Origin: Thinopyrum elongatum
Taxonomy: Eukaryota > Streptophyta > Magnoliopsida > Poales > Poaceae
NCBI GenBank assembly: GCA_011799875.1
Contig: CM022298.1
Coordinates: forward strand, 53,931,074 to 53,995,073
DNA length: 64,000 bases
Direction of reading: 5' to 3'
In this document: in pieces, positions 23,608-34,257 of the stretch
Position numbering within the stretch: the stretch's first letter is position 1
Layout: the number at the start of each line of letters is the position of its first letter
Program-made: the position numbers and the translations under genes
The notes under the pieces: generated by a model
Database searches by the model: none
The model's input: the letters and a program-made list of their open reading frames with translations, nothing else
Told to the model about the DNA's origin: nothing

Positions 23608-25143
23608 ATGCCAAGGATGAAACACACTGCTCACAAGAGTACCCGAGGTGTCTCCGCTCGTGCCTCTCGTCGCGGTGGGTCTGATGACTCGCAAGAGCAT
23701 CAACGTCCATGCAAGCGTGCTGGGAAATGTCCTGTGGTCAAGGACACTTCTTCTGATGGATCTGACTATGAAGAGGAGTTGCAATATGAAGAGCGCGCTG
23801 AGTATGTGGCTGTTCCAATCCGTCCTTCAGGTTCTAGGAGGGCCACCTACACGCCTACTCCTCCTCCGGTTCAGCCAAATGCGGATGGTCTTCGCATATC
23901 TCTTGAGGCTCCTCAACTTCATGGGCGTGTCCTCAAGGATTTCACCAAAGTGCCCAAGCCTACATATCTTAAGTTCCTTCACGATGTTGATCAATTCGAG
24001 GTGGTTCAAGACTCTCTGGATCAACGTTTCCGCACAAATGTTCAGCCAGACACCTACACCTCCGTGGTTCTCCCAAAGGGACTCTCTCTGCACCATTTTA
24101 TTGGCTTGCAGCACGTTCGGGCTCACCCCGTGAAGTACTCGGGTGCTATTGAACTCATTGAGTCATCCAATCTTGCTGCTCCATTTGCATTTCAGCACGA
24201 CTTTAACAATGCCGCTATCCATCAATTTTATGCCACATGCTTCTTTGGTCCTGACAAGACCGTCACCTGGATGACCTCTGACACCGAGCTCACTGCCACT
24301 TATGCTCAGTTTGTCGCTGCTCTTGGCTTTCCTGACACTGGATTCAAGATCCATAAGGATGACCCCAACCAGAAACCCAAAGCCGTTGAGGCTTGTGGCT
24401 ATCTTCTTAAGGAACTGGATGATCTTACTGAGGAGGTTAAGATGAAGGATCTGAATCAAGTTTCTATTTGGAGATCTCCTTTCTACATCATTTACCAATG
24501 TGTCATCCGCACCATCTATCCCAAGATGGGTGACAAGGGATCTTGCAACAGTTATTGCATTGATCTTATGTCTCGCCTCTATGAGTCTCCCAAAGGAAAC
24601 ATAAATGTTCCTCATTTTCTATGGCATGAAATCCATCTTGCTAGCTTTCAGTATAAGCGTGCCTTCCCTCATGCTCCATCCATTCAGGCTCTCATTGAGA
24701 GTGTTGCTCCATTCTCTCTTGAACGGACTCATGTGCATGAGAAGTGGACTATTCCTCCTCACATGGCTGACGATTGGGCTCCCAAGGGTTCCTCCAAGTC
24801 TGCCCCCTCTCGTAGGTCGGCTGCTAGGTCTCATCCTACTACTTCCAACTCTGCTTCCTTTGGGCGTTTTGCTCGTTTTCTCAGAAAGGCTCACTCTGCC
24901 ATGATGAAGGCGTTCACCTTCAACTGCACACAAAACCATGATGTAGTCACTTGCATGATCACCTCCAAGAATGCCTTGAAGTCTCGGCTGCGTGACTCTG
25001 GGGCTACCGATGTTAGTGACGATGAGCGTCTTCCGGCGGCCCCTCCTTCAGATTTTGGCTTCTCTTCAGGGCCAGAGTGGGCTGATTTTTTCGACGAGGC
25101 GGGTGGAAGTGGAGCTCATAGCGATGATGATGATGATCTGTGA
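23608..25143 (+). CDS. Sirevirus extra 3' ORF (env-like position), 511 aa, intact
   Basis: This uninterrupted ORF lies between pol and the 3' LTR, where Sireviruses carry an additional, so-called env-like, gene. I take the ATG at 23608 (MPRMKHTAHKS); the open frame extends slightly upstream without another ATG. The N-terminal ~80 residues are basic and low-complexity (RASRRGG, KRAGK). Residues about 100-370 form a globular region with FYATCFFGPDKTVTWM and YAQFVAALGF motifs. These resemble the putative plant transposon protein domain seen in other grass retroelement ORFs. The tail is acidic (SDDDDDL). I see no signal peptide or hydrophobic membrane segment, so envelope function is not supported by the sequence. 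It is notable that this ORF is intact while pol is broken. Confidence 0.8.
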   Translation: MPRMKHTAHKSTRGVSARASRRGGSDDSQEHQRPCKRAGKCPVVKDTSSDGSDYEEELQYEERAEYVAVPIRPSGSRRATYTPTPPPVQPNADGLRISLEAPQLHGRVLKDFTKVPKPTYLKFLHDVDQFEVVQDSLDQRFRTNVQPDTYTSVVLPKGLSLHHFIGLQHVRAHPVKYSGAIELIESSNLAAPFAFQHDFNNAAIHQFYATCFFGPDKTVTWMTSDTELTATYAQFVAALGFPDTGFKIHKDDPNQKPKAVEACGYLLKELDDLTEEVKMKDLNQVSIWRSPFYIIYQCVIRTIYPKMGDKGSCNSYCIDLMSRLYESPKGNINVPHFLWHEIHLASFQYKRAFPHAPSIQALIESVAPFSLERTHVHEKWTIPPHMADDWAPKGSSKSAPSRRSAARSHPTTSNSASFGRFARFLRKAHSAMMKAFTFNCTQNHDVVTCMITSKNALKSRLRDSGATDVSDDERLPAAPPSDFGFSSGPEWADFFDEAGGSGAHSDDDDDL

Positions 25144-25539
25144 CGTTCAGGGTGGTCCTCTCTGCCCCTTTTTTTGGGTACTTAATGCCAAGGGGGAGTA
25201 CTTGTAGTGTTCTATCTATGTTAAGATTTGTCTTATGTTGAACCATTATGCTTTGAATGGGTGTATGACTTTATTTATGTCTTTATGTATGAGGAGATAA
25301 GATATTATGCTTTGAGTGGGTGTATGACTTTATCTATGTCTTGATGTATGAGGAGATATTATGATATTATGATCTTATTACTCTCATGTTCATAATGATT
25401 ATCACTGTGAGGGGGAGCTCTTTATTGTTGTGCATAAATGCCTTGAAATGCTCTTCGACAAATCTGTCTTAAGCATAGAACAACCTTATTTTTTTTGTAC
25501 TATGTGTATATTGTCATCAACTACCAAAAAGGGGGAGAT
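25144..25539 (+). other. Sirevirus 3' untranslated spacer with multiple polypurine tracts
   Basis: Polypurine runs AAGGGGGAG (about 25190), GAGGGGGAG (about 25409) and AAAAGGGGGAGA (about 25528-25538) precede the LTR. The last abuts the LTR TG and is the likely functional one. A ~70-bp segment around ATGCTTTGA(G/A)TGGGTGTATGACTTTAT is duplicated in tandem (about 25248 and 25308). Multiple polypurine tracts are typical of Sireviruses. Confidence 0.75.
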
Positions 25540-26934
25540 TGAAAGTGCAATCATGCCCTTAATCATATTTTGATGTTGATGACAATATACTCATAGGGGA
25601 CTAACAAAGTTTGTCAAGTATATCTCAGGTTTATTAGTCCCCTCGGGATCATGTGTGTGGATTATGACTACGGAAAACTTATCTTCCTCAACAACGAAGA
25701 AACAAGTCTACTGGTTTAGGCCCTTTATGTTTATTCTTGAGTATAGGGATCCCGCTCTATTAAGAGGGGAACATGGGGTCTCGCAAAAGTCTTGCTAAAA
25801 TGAACTTCTTTAAAACAATCTTCTGTACACTGTCTCTATCGGACGACCGACACATGTCGGATGGCCGGTACCCACCGGGCGTCCGGTACTTCCTATACAG
25901 AGCCAAATCGTCGGATTTCCGGTGTCTACCGGACGTCCGACATTTCTTTACAGAGTGAAAACCTCGGATTTTCGGTATCCACCGGACGTCCGGTAGTTCT
26001 TTGACAGAGCCAAAACGTCGGATGTCCGGTATCCATCGGATGTCTGGTACCTTCTCTACCAAGCCAAAACGTCGGACGCCCGGTATCTGCCGAAGCCTCG
26101 GATGTCCGGTGAGTCTCGGACGTCCGACATCTACTGCTCCCAAGTGGCTCCAACGGCCACTTATTGAGGGATATTATAAATACCTCTCACCTATCCCATG
26201 AGAGATTTGACCATTCACTTTATACATCCTCAAGAACACTCTTCACTCTCTCTCTCACACTCACACTCCTACACCAAATCTTAGATCCCTAAGGGATTTG
26301 AGAGCATTTGAGAGAAGTTGTCCACTCAAGTGATAGATCCACTCCTTCCCCCTCTTTGCACCAAAGGAATTTGTGATTTGAGAAAGTCTTGAGCTTTTCC
26401 CCATCGTTCTTGTTACTCTTGGAGGTCGGAGACTCCTAGGCGGTAGGAGTCATTCGGAGAGGAATCGACCATTATGATTACACCCGGAAAGTTTGTGATG
26501 GTTTGGTGACCACCCCAAGGTCTACCACTAGTGGTTGAGAAATGCCTTCATGGTGTTGTCTCAAAGGGAGAATAGGGTGAGCCTTCGTGGCGTTGGTGTG
26601 CCTTCGTGGTAACATCCACCTCTCTAATGGTGACGTAGCTTCCCTCCAAGGAAGTGAACATCGGCATACATCCTTGTCTCTCGGAGTTGCGGTTATTCCT
26701 AACCCTAACTTCCTACTTGTGGTTACTTGTCTCTTAGTCTTTACTTATATCATATTGTGCTTGCTTACTCACATACTTGTGTTCTTGTTTACCTTGCTTA
26801 GCTCTTAGCATCATACTTGCAATTGTTAGGCTCATTTTCATATTCCGCATTATTGCCTAAAATTGCTAAGTAACAATTAAAATTTGTAATTGTACCTATT
26901 CACCCCCCTCTCTTGGTCCATCTCGATCCTTTCA
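25540..26934 (+). repeat. Sirevirus 3' LTR (1395 bp)
   Basis: It begins TGAAAGTGCAATCATGCCC directly after the polypurine tract and ends CGATCCTTTCA at 26934. The termini form the short inverted repeat TGAAAG...CTTTCA. Sequence after 26934 is unrelated and GC-rich, so this is the element's right boundary; the right target duplication would be GCAAA (26935-26939). The left LTR is off-window. Confidence 0.9.
25838..26183 (+). promoter_or_regulatory. Sirevirus LTR promoter: palindromic CGGACGTCCG-like array and TATA box
   Basis: About a dozen copies of CGGA(C/T)GTCCG-type units and their halves lie between 25838 and 26132. They are spaced by degenerate TTCTTTACAGAGCCAAAA segments. ATTATAAATAC at about 26173-26183 follows and is a plausible TATA box. 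Similar palindrome clusters are characteristic of Sirevirus LTRs. Confidence 0.65.
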
Positions 26935-27995
26935 GCAAAGAAGCCTCATACTGAAGATCAGCACCCGTGGCCGGCGAGTCCTCGCGCCGGCGCTTGCTTC
27001 CGGACAGAGCCTCGCTCGAGGAGCCCCTGGACTTATCCATGGCGAGGTCCTCCGCGAACGAGAGAAGGAGTAGAGGAGGAGGAGTAGATCTGAGAAAGCG
27101 GCAGATGGGGGCGCGGTGTTTGCGAAGATCAGCGGCGGAAGCCGGAAACCCTAGAAATGGGGAAGCGGATCCCTTCCTCACCCATATATAGCCCGAGCGA
27201 GCAACGCCCAAGTGGGCCGAGCAGGCCGCACGGGCCAAAGGGAGGGAAGGAGGAGCAGTGGCCACCACTAGCTGTCCATGTCCCACGGGAGGGAGGGGAA
27301 AAACAGACATCGAAGAATGGGAGGGGGCCACGGGCCACCCACCCGCGACCGGCCCACGAGACACAAGGCCCAACAGTCCCCGGGGCCCACTAGCCGCCGA
27401 GGACAGAGACAGATCTAGGGTTTGCGCCGCCACCGAACCCCCATCCCCCGACGAACCAGACGACGCCGGCGGCAGCGCCACGAACAGGGGAGATGGGGGA
27501 GGCGTGGCCCCGCGCGAACCAGGAGAGCACATTGTGGCGGCGCCCGATCCTTCCGCAGATGGCAACGCGCCAAGGATCCCGTTGGCCGGAGACGGAGAGG
27601 GAAACTTACCAGATCTACGCCGCCGGCGAGACACACGATGCCAGCCCGAGACGTCCACCGACGACGCCACCAGCCTGCCCCTGCCACCAGGGGCAAACTT
27701 CCTGGAACGGAGCACCACCTTGGATGCCGCCGCTGGCCCCGGTGAAGCCAGGGCAGGAGCGGCCTCCGAATCGGAGGAGTCCACATCGCCGTCGAGCGCC
27801 CAAAAACGAGAACCAAAGAACGATAGCGAGGTCGCCGGCTGCCGCGGCGACGCCGGAGCGAAGCCAGAAGGCGCCGCACTAGATGGGGAAGGGGGGCGAC
27901 GAGTAGGAGGAGCACGCCGGAGGGAAACCACCAGGGATCGAGGCCGCACGGGGAGGGGAGGGGCATGGGTGGGAGAGGGGGGGAGCCATCCTCCT
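26935..27995 (-). pseudogene. GC-rich ORF fragment, LINE ORF1-like, truncated by the Sirevirus
   Basis: A long open frame runs on the minus strand across this block. It is rich in Ser, Pro, Gly, Ala and Arg, with segments such as DVSGWHRVSRRRRRSG and SGSKRRREDSPATGADLQY. Trp-plus-Arg-run segments of this kind occur in grass LINE ORF1 and related zinc-knuckle proteins, but no CCHC motif is seen here. The ORF runs into the Sirevirus LTR end at 26934, so its 3' part was separated by that insertion. Its apparent N-terminus (about 28000-28075) is accidental read-through into duplicated gene-flank DNA. High GC lowers the value of ORF length as evidence. Confidence 0.4.
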
Positions 27996-28000
27996 CGAGA

Positions 28001-28222
28001 TCTCCTTTCCTTTTCTCTCTTTGTTTTGACAGAAGAAGATCTGAAATCTTGGCATCGTTGTGCATCAAAGTACACTTCATAAGTACTCCTAATTAATACG
28101 GCAATACCACAGGGTATAGTTGTACTGTGCTCTGCGCTCTTGGAAGCTGAGACCGTCTAACAGTTTGGAATTTTTGTTCCATCACCAGTAGGCACAGCAG
28201 CAGCAATGTACTCGTTGAGGGC
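28001..28222 (+). pseudogene. Duplicated 5' flank and start codon of the glycosyltransferase gene
   Basis: This block matches 44412-44623 almost base for base, including GAGATCTCCTTTCC, the AAGAAGATCTGAAATC segment, CTGTGCTCTGCGCTC and the ATGTACTCG start. It has two small insertions (about 28098-28107 and 28198-28201). Homology ends a few codons after the ATG, where unrelated GC-rich DNA begins. It is a promoter/5'UTR duplicate without the gene body. Confidence 0.85.
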
Positions 28223-29399
28223 GACTCGTGCGGCATCCTAAACCCAGCAGCCAAGGGCGCACACTCCGTCCTTCCCTCCCTCCGCCGCCCCCGGGGGACA
28301 CCGCCGGTCTAAGCCCGGGGGCCGACGGCTGTGGCGGAGGACATCGCCTCTCTCCCGCGGCTCTAGGGTTGTGCGGGGCCCCGAAACATGTGGAGGCGTG
28401 CCCGATCCGATCGGCAACGGTGATGGCTGTGGCGTGGCGGCGTCAGAGGCGGCGCAGGCTGCGGGCGCGGCGTCCAACCCTGTTTGGGCGGCGGAGGTCG
28501 GCGACAGCGGCGGCGCGCCATCTGCCTTTGGATCTGCGTCGGCGGCATCGAGGGCCTGGTGGTCGCGTCGGCGGCACCTTCGGTCAGATCTGTTCTGACC
28601 GATGCACCTGGCGGTGGTGGTCATCTCTTCCGTCAGAGGTGGTCGACCTGCGTTGGGTGAGACATATGCTTATCAGCAGGGCGTCCACAGCCACAAAGCG
28701 GCACAGGTGCCCTCGCTCGATTCCTGGCAGCTTCGGCGCCGGTGGCATAGCTGCCGGATCGAAGGGACATCGCGCTGCAGCGGGATGATTCGCCGTACAG
28801 CGCTGGCTGCATTGGCCGTGGCGAGCACATATTGTAGCCAACAGGGCCAGAAGAGAGCTCGGCCAAGGCGGCAGAGTCCTAAACTTTCGACACGCCCCGC
28901 CGATGTGGGCTTGCACGCGGGGCTCGTGCCGATTCGACAAGCTCCGGTGGGTCCATTGTCACCAAAGCAACTGACTAAGAGGGAGTAGAATTTTGTGGAG
29001 AATGGAAGTGAATGTATTCACTTGTATAGCGAGCTACTATACAAACGGTTTTTAACCCCTTTCCGCGAAGGCATTTTAAACCGTCGCCTAGTGAGTGTGG
29101 GCGATAGGAGGGTCGTTCCCACACGACCCAGAAACCGTCGGGGATAGGGAGTAGGAATGCATATGTTTTCTAGAACAAAGCATATGTTATGCCCGCACCT
29201 ATCCCAAACGCGATTCTTCACACAACTGTTTGGGATATATCTAATATCCCAAACGCTCCATCATTGCTACTTGTGTGTGCTGGCATTACCATCGCAGTCA
29301 GTATTCTGTGGTACTTGCGTTTACGATGCACGGCCCAACACAAACAGTTCACGATTATAGAACGTGTATGATAAGCAGACAATCACACACATTCCACTG
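28223..29399. other. Unassigned DNA: GC-rich block, then repeat-like segment
   Basis: 28223-28985 is GC-rich with overlapping open frames on both strands and no recognisable protein motif. 28986-29240 contains phrases such as AAACCGTCGCCTAGTGAG and GACCCAGAAACCGTCGGGG, which look like transposon DNA of an unidentified family. No gene can be supported. Confidence 0.4.
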
Positions 29400-31612
29400 C
29401 TGGATCCACTTTCACTGCTGGATCCCCACTCTTTGCGCCTTCTGGTTGCTTAGGCTGCTACGAAAACGATTCAGTGGCACTGGATGTAGGGGTTGCTGTA
29501 GTCCCATGCACGCCATCTGGTTTCTTAGGCTGCTGTGGAGAAGATTTGGTGGCAGTGGCTGTAGCGGTTGCTGTAGTCCCATGCTTAGGCTACTGCGGAA
29601 ACAATTCAGTGGCATCACACATGCCTGCAGTGAGAGCTCCTGATACATTGAAAGTGACATCTGCCACTTCATCTTTGGCCTCACCCTCCTGAATCTAGCT
29701 TTGAATTCCTCGGACAACATTAGGCCCATGCGTTTGCAATACATGGCCTGCAACACCCTCCCAAATGAGCTCAATGCGGAATTAAGTTCTGTAGCATGGA
29801 GATCTTTGTGCTTGTTGTATATGTCACGCAGATGTGAGGGCAGCTGCAATGCATAGAAAGAAAAAGAAAAAGAGAGCAGGAAAAGGAACATTAGTTGTTA
29901 GGTAAGTAGTTTTGACATGGCAGTCAAGCAAGATACAAAAAAAGAGCCGGTTATATGGCTCTCACCTCTAACTCCTCGAATGTAGGCAATGTGTGGAGCC
30001 ACTCCTCCAAAGAGCCGCACACATCATCACCGCCCTCCATCCTATCCGGAGGTGCCTTGTGCACATTCTCTGCTCTGCCATCAGTACCTTCCATGCCACC
30101 CTTAGATGGTTCTCGAGAGCCCATATCGGCTCCCCCTTGTGGATTGGCTTGTGTGTGGGAGCTCTCAGGCACATCCAGAGCGGGTGTTGCGGCCGCAACA
30201 GATCCACCTTGGTTGTTTATTTCCGGCGGCTCCTCTGTGACACTGCCTTGGATTGACCTTTGGGCAAGCTGATCTACATATGAAAAAAACTTGGATGTTG
30301 CATATGGTGTACTGGAGCTGAACTGCATTTGACAAATGGAACAAGAATTCAGAAATTTGCAAAAAAAGGTCATGTGTCCAATTTGAAAAAAGGATACTTA
30401 CAGGGCGCTTCCCAAAGCCATCGTCTAGGGTGTCGACTGCAACAACATCGGTGAAGTCCATTTCATGAACAAAACAAGCTCGTGGCAGCGAGTAGTCGTG
30501 GTATGATCAACTATATATGCACCCTCTTGGAATGTCGAGGTGTTCCATGTAAATTACCTGCAAAGACACAAACAAAAATAAAAAGAAACATGAGCGCCTG
30601 TAAAAGTTTGCTGTCCCGGAAAAGAAGAGGGAATTGTCATGGGAATGATGGGTTGTACCGGAAGCATTGGTAGACAGCCGCCAATCAGGAATTTCCCTTT
30701 ACCTTCATACCTCTTATCCTGGTACTTTTTAACTTCCTTCATCACATCGGACATAATATGCTCGTCCCATTCGAACTCATGGACAACACTCATGTCTCCT
30801 AAGGTGTGGAGATATTCAAGACGCACCATGTTTCCTGTCCCGGGAGCTAGGACCAATGATAGGCAGAGTAAAACCCATGACCTACCAATGGTCTCCTCAT
30901 CGTCATCATCCGCTTTTGATAGAACAGCTACTGTGGTGGCTATTGGAGCCCTATCGCCATCCAAATACATATCCCGAAAATCCGATTTGCCCCTTTTGCC
31001 GAATTCTAGCGGCCTGCTACCAGATGGGACATTGAAAATCTTCTTAACCATGTCTTTTGTGAAGTGTATTTTCTTGCGATCATTAATCCTACGTAGAGAC
31101 ATAAAAAAAAGAAATCAATAGATATGTTGCAAAAAAAAGAGAAAAGTGCTATCCAACAGACTGAAACAGAAAAAAGACATGCTTAAAAAGAAGATGCTCA
31201 AAAGAAACATACTTGAGCAGACGCTCCTTGGGGTCGATACTCATAACTACGAAATCCAGAAGCCCTTCTGGCGGAGGAGGCACAGGAGATATGCGCAACA
31301 AATCCCCAAAGCTAGACTTGCTTAGTACATCTCTTTTCTTCCCTTGGATGGAATTGCCTATGTCGCGCAGCCGCTTTGCTGGCCATCGGGTTTGGTAGAT
31401 GGCCATGCTGCGAAACAAAAACAAAAGTAAGTTGAGCTTTGAAGCTATGAAGTTATGAAGCTACAGGAAACACATTTACAAGAATCAGAAAAATAAAAAA
31501 CAAATGAGCTGCAGGAAACACAAGTGCAAAAAATTTCAGGAAAAAAACCATGAGCTCCAGGAAAACCAACTACTGACTTCATTCGTGCAACTCCCATAGC
31601 TTGTGCATCCAT
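29400..31612 (-). pseudogene. Multi-exon gene remnant, N-terminal part of Ulp1-peptidase-associated transposon-borne family
   Basis: Minus-strand exons can be traced at 31612-31574 (MDAQAMGVARMKS), 31407-31213, 31088 to about 30595, 30557-30401, 30322-29966, and 29843 to about 29400. GT...AG borders are visible at most junctions. Exon 2 has SFGDLLRISPVPPPP and exon 3 has KIHFTKDMVKKIFNVPSGSRPLEF. I recognise this as the N-terminal region of a large grass family whose full members often end in a C48/Ulp1-type peptidase and are carried by Mutator-like or CACTA elements. No peptidase domain is visible here. Exon 4 has an in-frame stop before MDFTDVVAVDTLDDGFGKRP. The last exon ends in imperfect repeats of a GTTATAT-type motif and then homology is lost. 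Family assignment is from memory. Confidence 0.5.
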
Positions 31613-34225
31613 TTTAACTGTAAAAGCAAAATGGACAGGAAACACCAGCAACCTCTCACAAGTCTCACCATCTTCATTTGAATTATAATGAAATCAATTA
31701 TAGCTCTCGCAACATTTACCCCCTTCATTTGAACTATAATTTAGAGACATTACAACCGAGCACTTTTCCAGCCCTCTCAGGCTATTATCATCTCAACCTT
31801 CGGATTTGCAGTTCTAGGCGTTTTGGGCCGTTGGATGCACCTTCCACCCCTCGCTGGGAGCGCTAAACGGACTGGGCCGATCGATGCTCCCGCAACAAAA
31901 TCAGCGATCTGCTGTTGTTTGGGCCTGCTGGGCCGATGCTCCCACCACATACGCATGCATCACAGCTAGGCGAAGCAGCAGGTACCCTCGCCTCCACTCC
32001 CTGACCTCTCGTCTCTCTCTCGTCTGTCGTCTGGGATGTTGTGGAACGACGCTTCATCTTTCGCCCAGCCGCCGCCATCCTCCTTTTCACGTTTTACCCT
32101 CAAGATGCAACAGGAAGGGGCCGCACTCTCAGATCGGTCGCGGCGCAACACCATTGAGGTCCGAGTGCCTGACCCAGATTTGTTCCTACGTCATGCAGGT
32201 CGCGCCGCCGCCAGATCCAACCTCGCTTGAACACCCGGGTAGAGGTATGTTTAGCACCTCCTGGCAGCCCTAAACCGAGCTGGTTCTTGTGAATCCACGA
32301 TGCAAGGAGCTCATCCAGGCGGTTCAGAGGGGCTGGCATGGAGACGAAGGGAAGGATGCCTTCTCAGGGTGACCACGGCGAGGTTCCAGTAGGTCCATGG
32401 TGAGATCTCTGTAATCAGTGTTATGTACCATGAAGCTTTCGTGGACTTAATTTTGAGGTTCGATCACCCTTTATTCCATGGTACCTGTTTAAACAGTTCA
32501 ACAGATTGTTGATTTGGTTTTTGTTCTGTACGGAGAAGATTTCATCTATCGATTATATAATATCAGCCCTTCTCGCCTCGCCGGCCTGGAGATGCAGTTG
32601 GTCGTATGACTTGGGCAAGAAGGTCTCGCGTCGCATGGTGGGGCGACACCATGGTGCCGTGATATGAGCAGCAAACCATCGCTGTCGATTGAAGTCCAGT
32701 AGCCCGATATTCAGGAAGAAAGTCAATGTCGCTAAAGGACTTCAATAGCGCGTGATGCGCGCCACTTGGGGAGGTGGATAATTGCAGGTCAGTTTCCATG
32801 CCGATGTGTGATGTTTCGCGTCCATATAGTCTCCTTGTTCCGGCTGTTCCATCCCCACCCCTGTCGCGGCTTCATCCCCACCCGGGTCATTCTCCATCGA
32901 ATTTGGACTACATCTTGGGTTGATTTTGTTTCTTCTACTCCCAACTGAACATAGGTGCTCTTATTTGACAGATTGGTGAGCTATGGAGAGGCAACGGCCA
33001 AGGCGGGCGTGAAGTCACAACGGTTGTGGCGGTGGCGACTTGCCAAATGGAGCTTAGAAGAGGATATGACGATTAAGTGGGCCTTAGGCGATGGCAACGA
33101 CGGCTGCTCCTGCGCGAGGATCTCCTGCACAACCCATGTTGCCTACTCGCTGCAGGTCCTATCTTCATTTCAACCTGCAGATCCATCAATGCGGAATTCG
33201 CATCCTGCTCCCATTCCCTGATTTCCTGTAACTGCTCCAATTCTATAACTGATAGGACTGATGTGTCTTGTCCAGAATTGTTGCTATGGTTTAGATTCGA
33301 GAGCAAACGTTAGGTAGGAGATTAGCACAGTACGAACATACGTCTACCTCTTTTTTTTCTGATTATCTATCGAGAGAGTATCATTGTTAGTGCATAAAAA
33401 ATGTTTGAAGGTTGTTCCTGGTTCTTGCAAAAATTTGTGTAATTGTTTCACATCTGAAGATTCATCCCATGTAACTTCCAGGTTACACCTTCCCAGTCTT
33501 CTACTGCTTTCAAATTAGCTCAAGAGAAGGTGAAGTTATTTAGATCTGGTAGCAACAGTGGATTGCATGTATAAATTATATGATGCATTATCATTTTGAG
33601 GAAGACGTACAATATTGACATCATGTTGCAAGGCGGCACATATTCTGTTTCCGATCAACATGCTATTAGGTGATATTATTCCTTCTGCTTAGTTATTTCA
33701 ACACTTATACCTTGATGATGTGCTTAGTACTAATCAGACGAAAAGAGCTTGCTAACTTATATAGGAAAATAAGCTAAATTGCATGATGTACTTTTTGCTG
33801 AAGAGTTATGTGATACAACTAAAAAGAAGTGAAAAATAAGCACTGCTCTGCAATTAAATTCTAAATACTGAAAATGCAGAAATTCATGTATGTATATGGG
33901 TTCACTAGCTAGCGAAGGAGAGAAGCTAATTAGAGTTATTATTTTAAGATAGTTCAATGAAACATCATCATTATTTGTTACGTACAAAGATTTTGCATGT
34001 CGGCAGATCGTTTTGAATCTAAATAATTTCCCTAACACTGGAGTTGTGCCACTATACTGTTCAAATGTTCTTGAATATTTTTACCATTCGTTTTCAGGGC
34101 ACAACAACAAAAACACTTTTTTTTACTACTAACAAAGAAGTTGGTTTAATAAAATTTTAATTTTATACTTGGTGCGTCTGCATATACATTTATGAAAGTG
34201 ACTATCATTTTATTGCCAAAATAGA
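31613..34225. other. Non-genic DNA upstream of a Helitron end
   Basis: About 2.6 kb contains only short overlapping open frames and no recognisable protein or RNA. The first ~700 bp are moderately GC-rich; the rest is A/T-rich. The right end carries a Helitron 3' terminus (34226-34257), so an unknown part is probably Helitron interior; its 5' end could not be fixed. Confidence 0.45.
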
Positions 34226-34257
34226 CGGGCGCGGCAACGCGCGCCACTATGGTCTAG
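34226..34257 (+). mobile_element. Helitron 3' terminus (hairpin plus CTAG)
   Basis: A GC hairpin with stem GGCGCG (34228-34233) and CGCGCC (34240-34245) is followed 8 bases later by CTAG (34254-34257) and then T. This is the Helitron 3'-end signature: short hairpin, CTRR, insertion before T. The element lies to the left on the plus strand. Confidence 0.65.

Noticed and set aside
32440..32475. Possible tRNA T-loop (GGTTCGATCACC)
   Set aside because: No matching acceptor, D or anticodon arms could be found around it.
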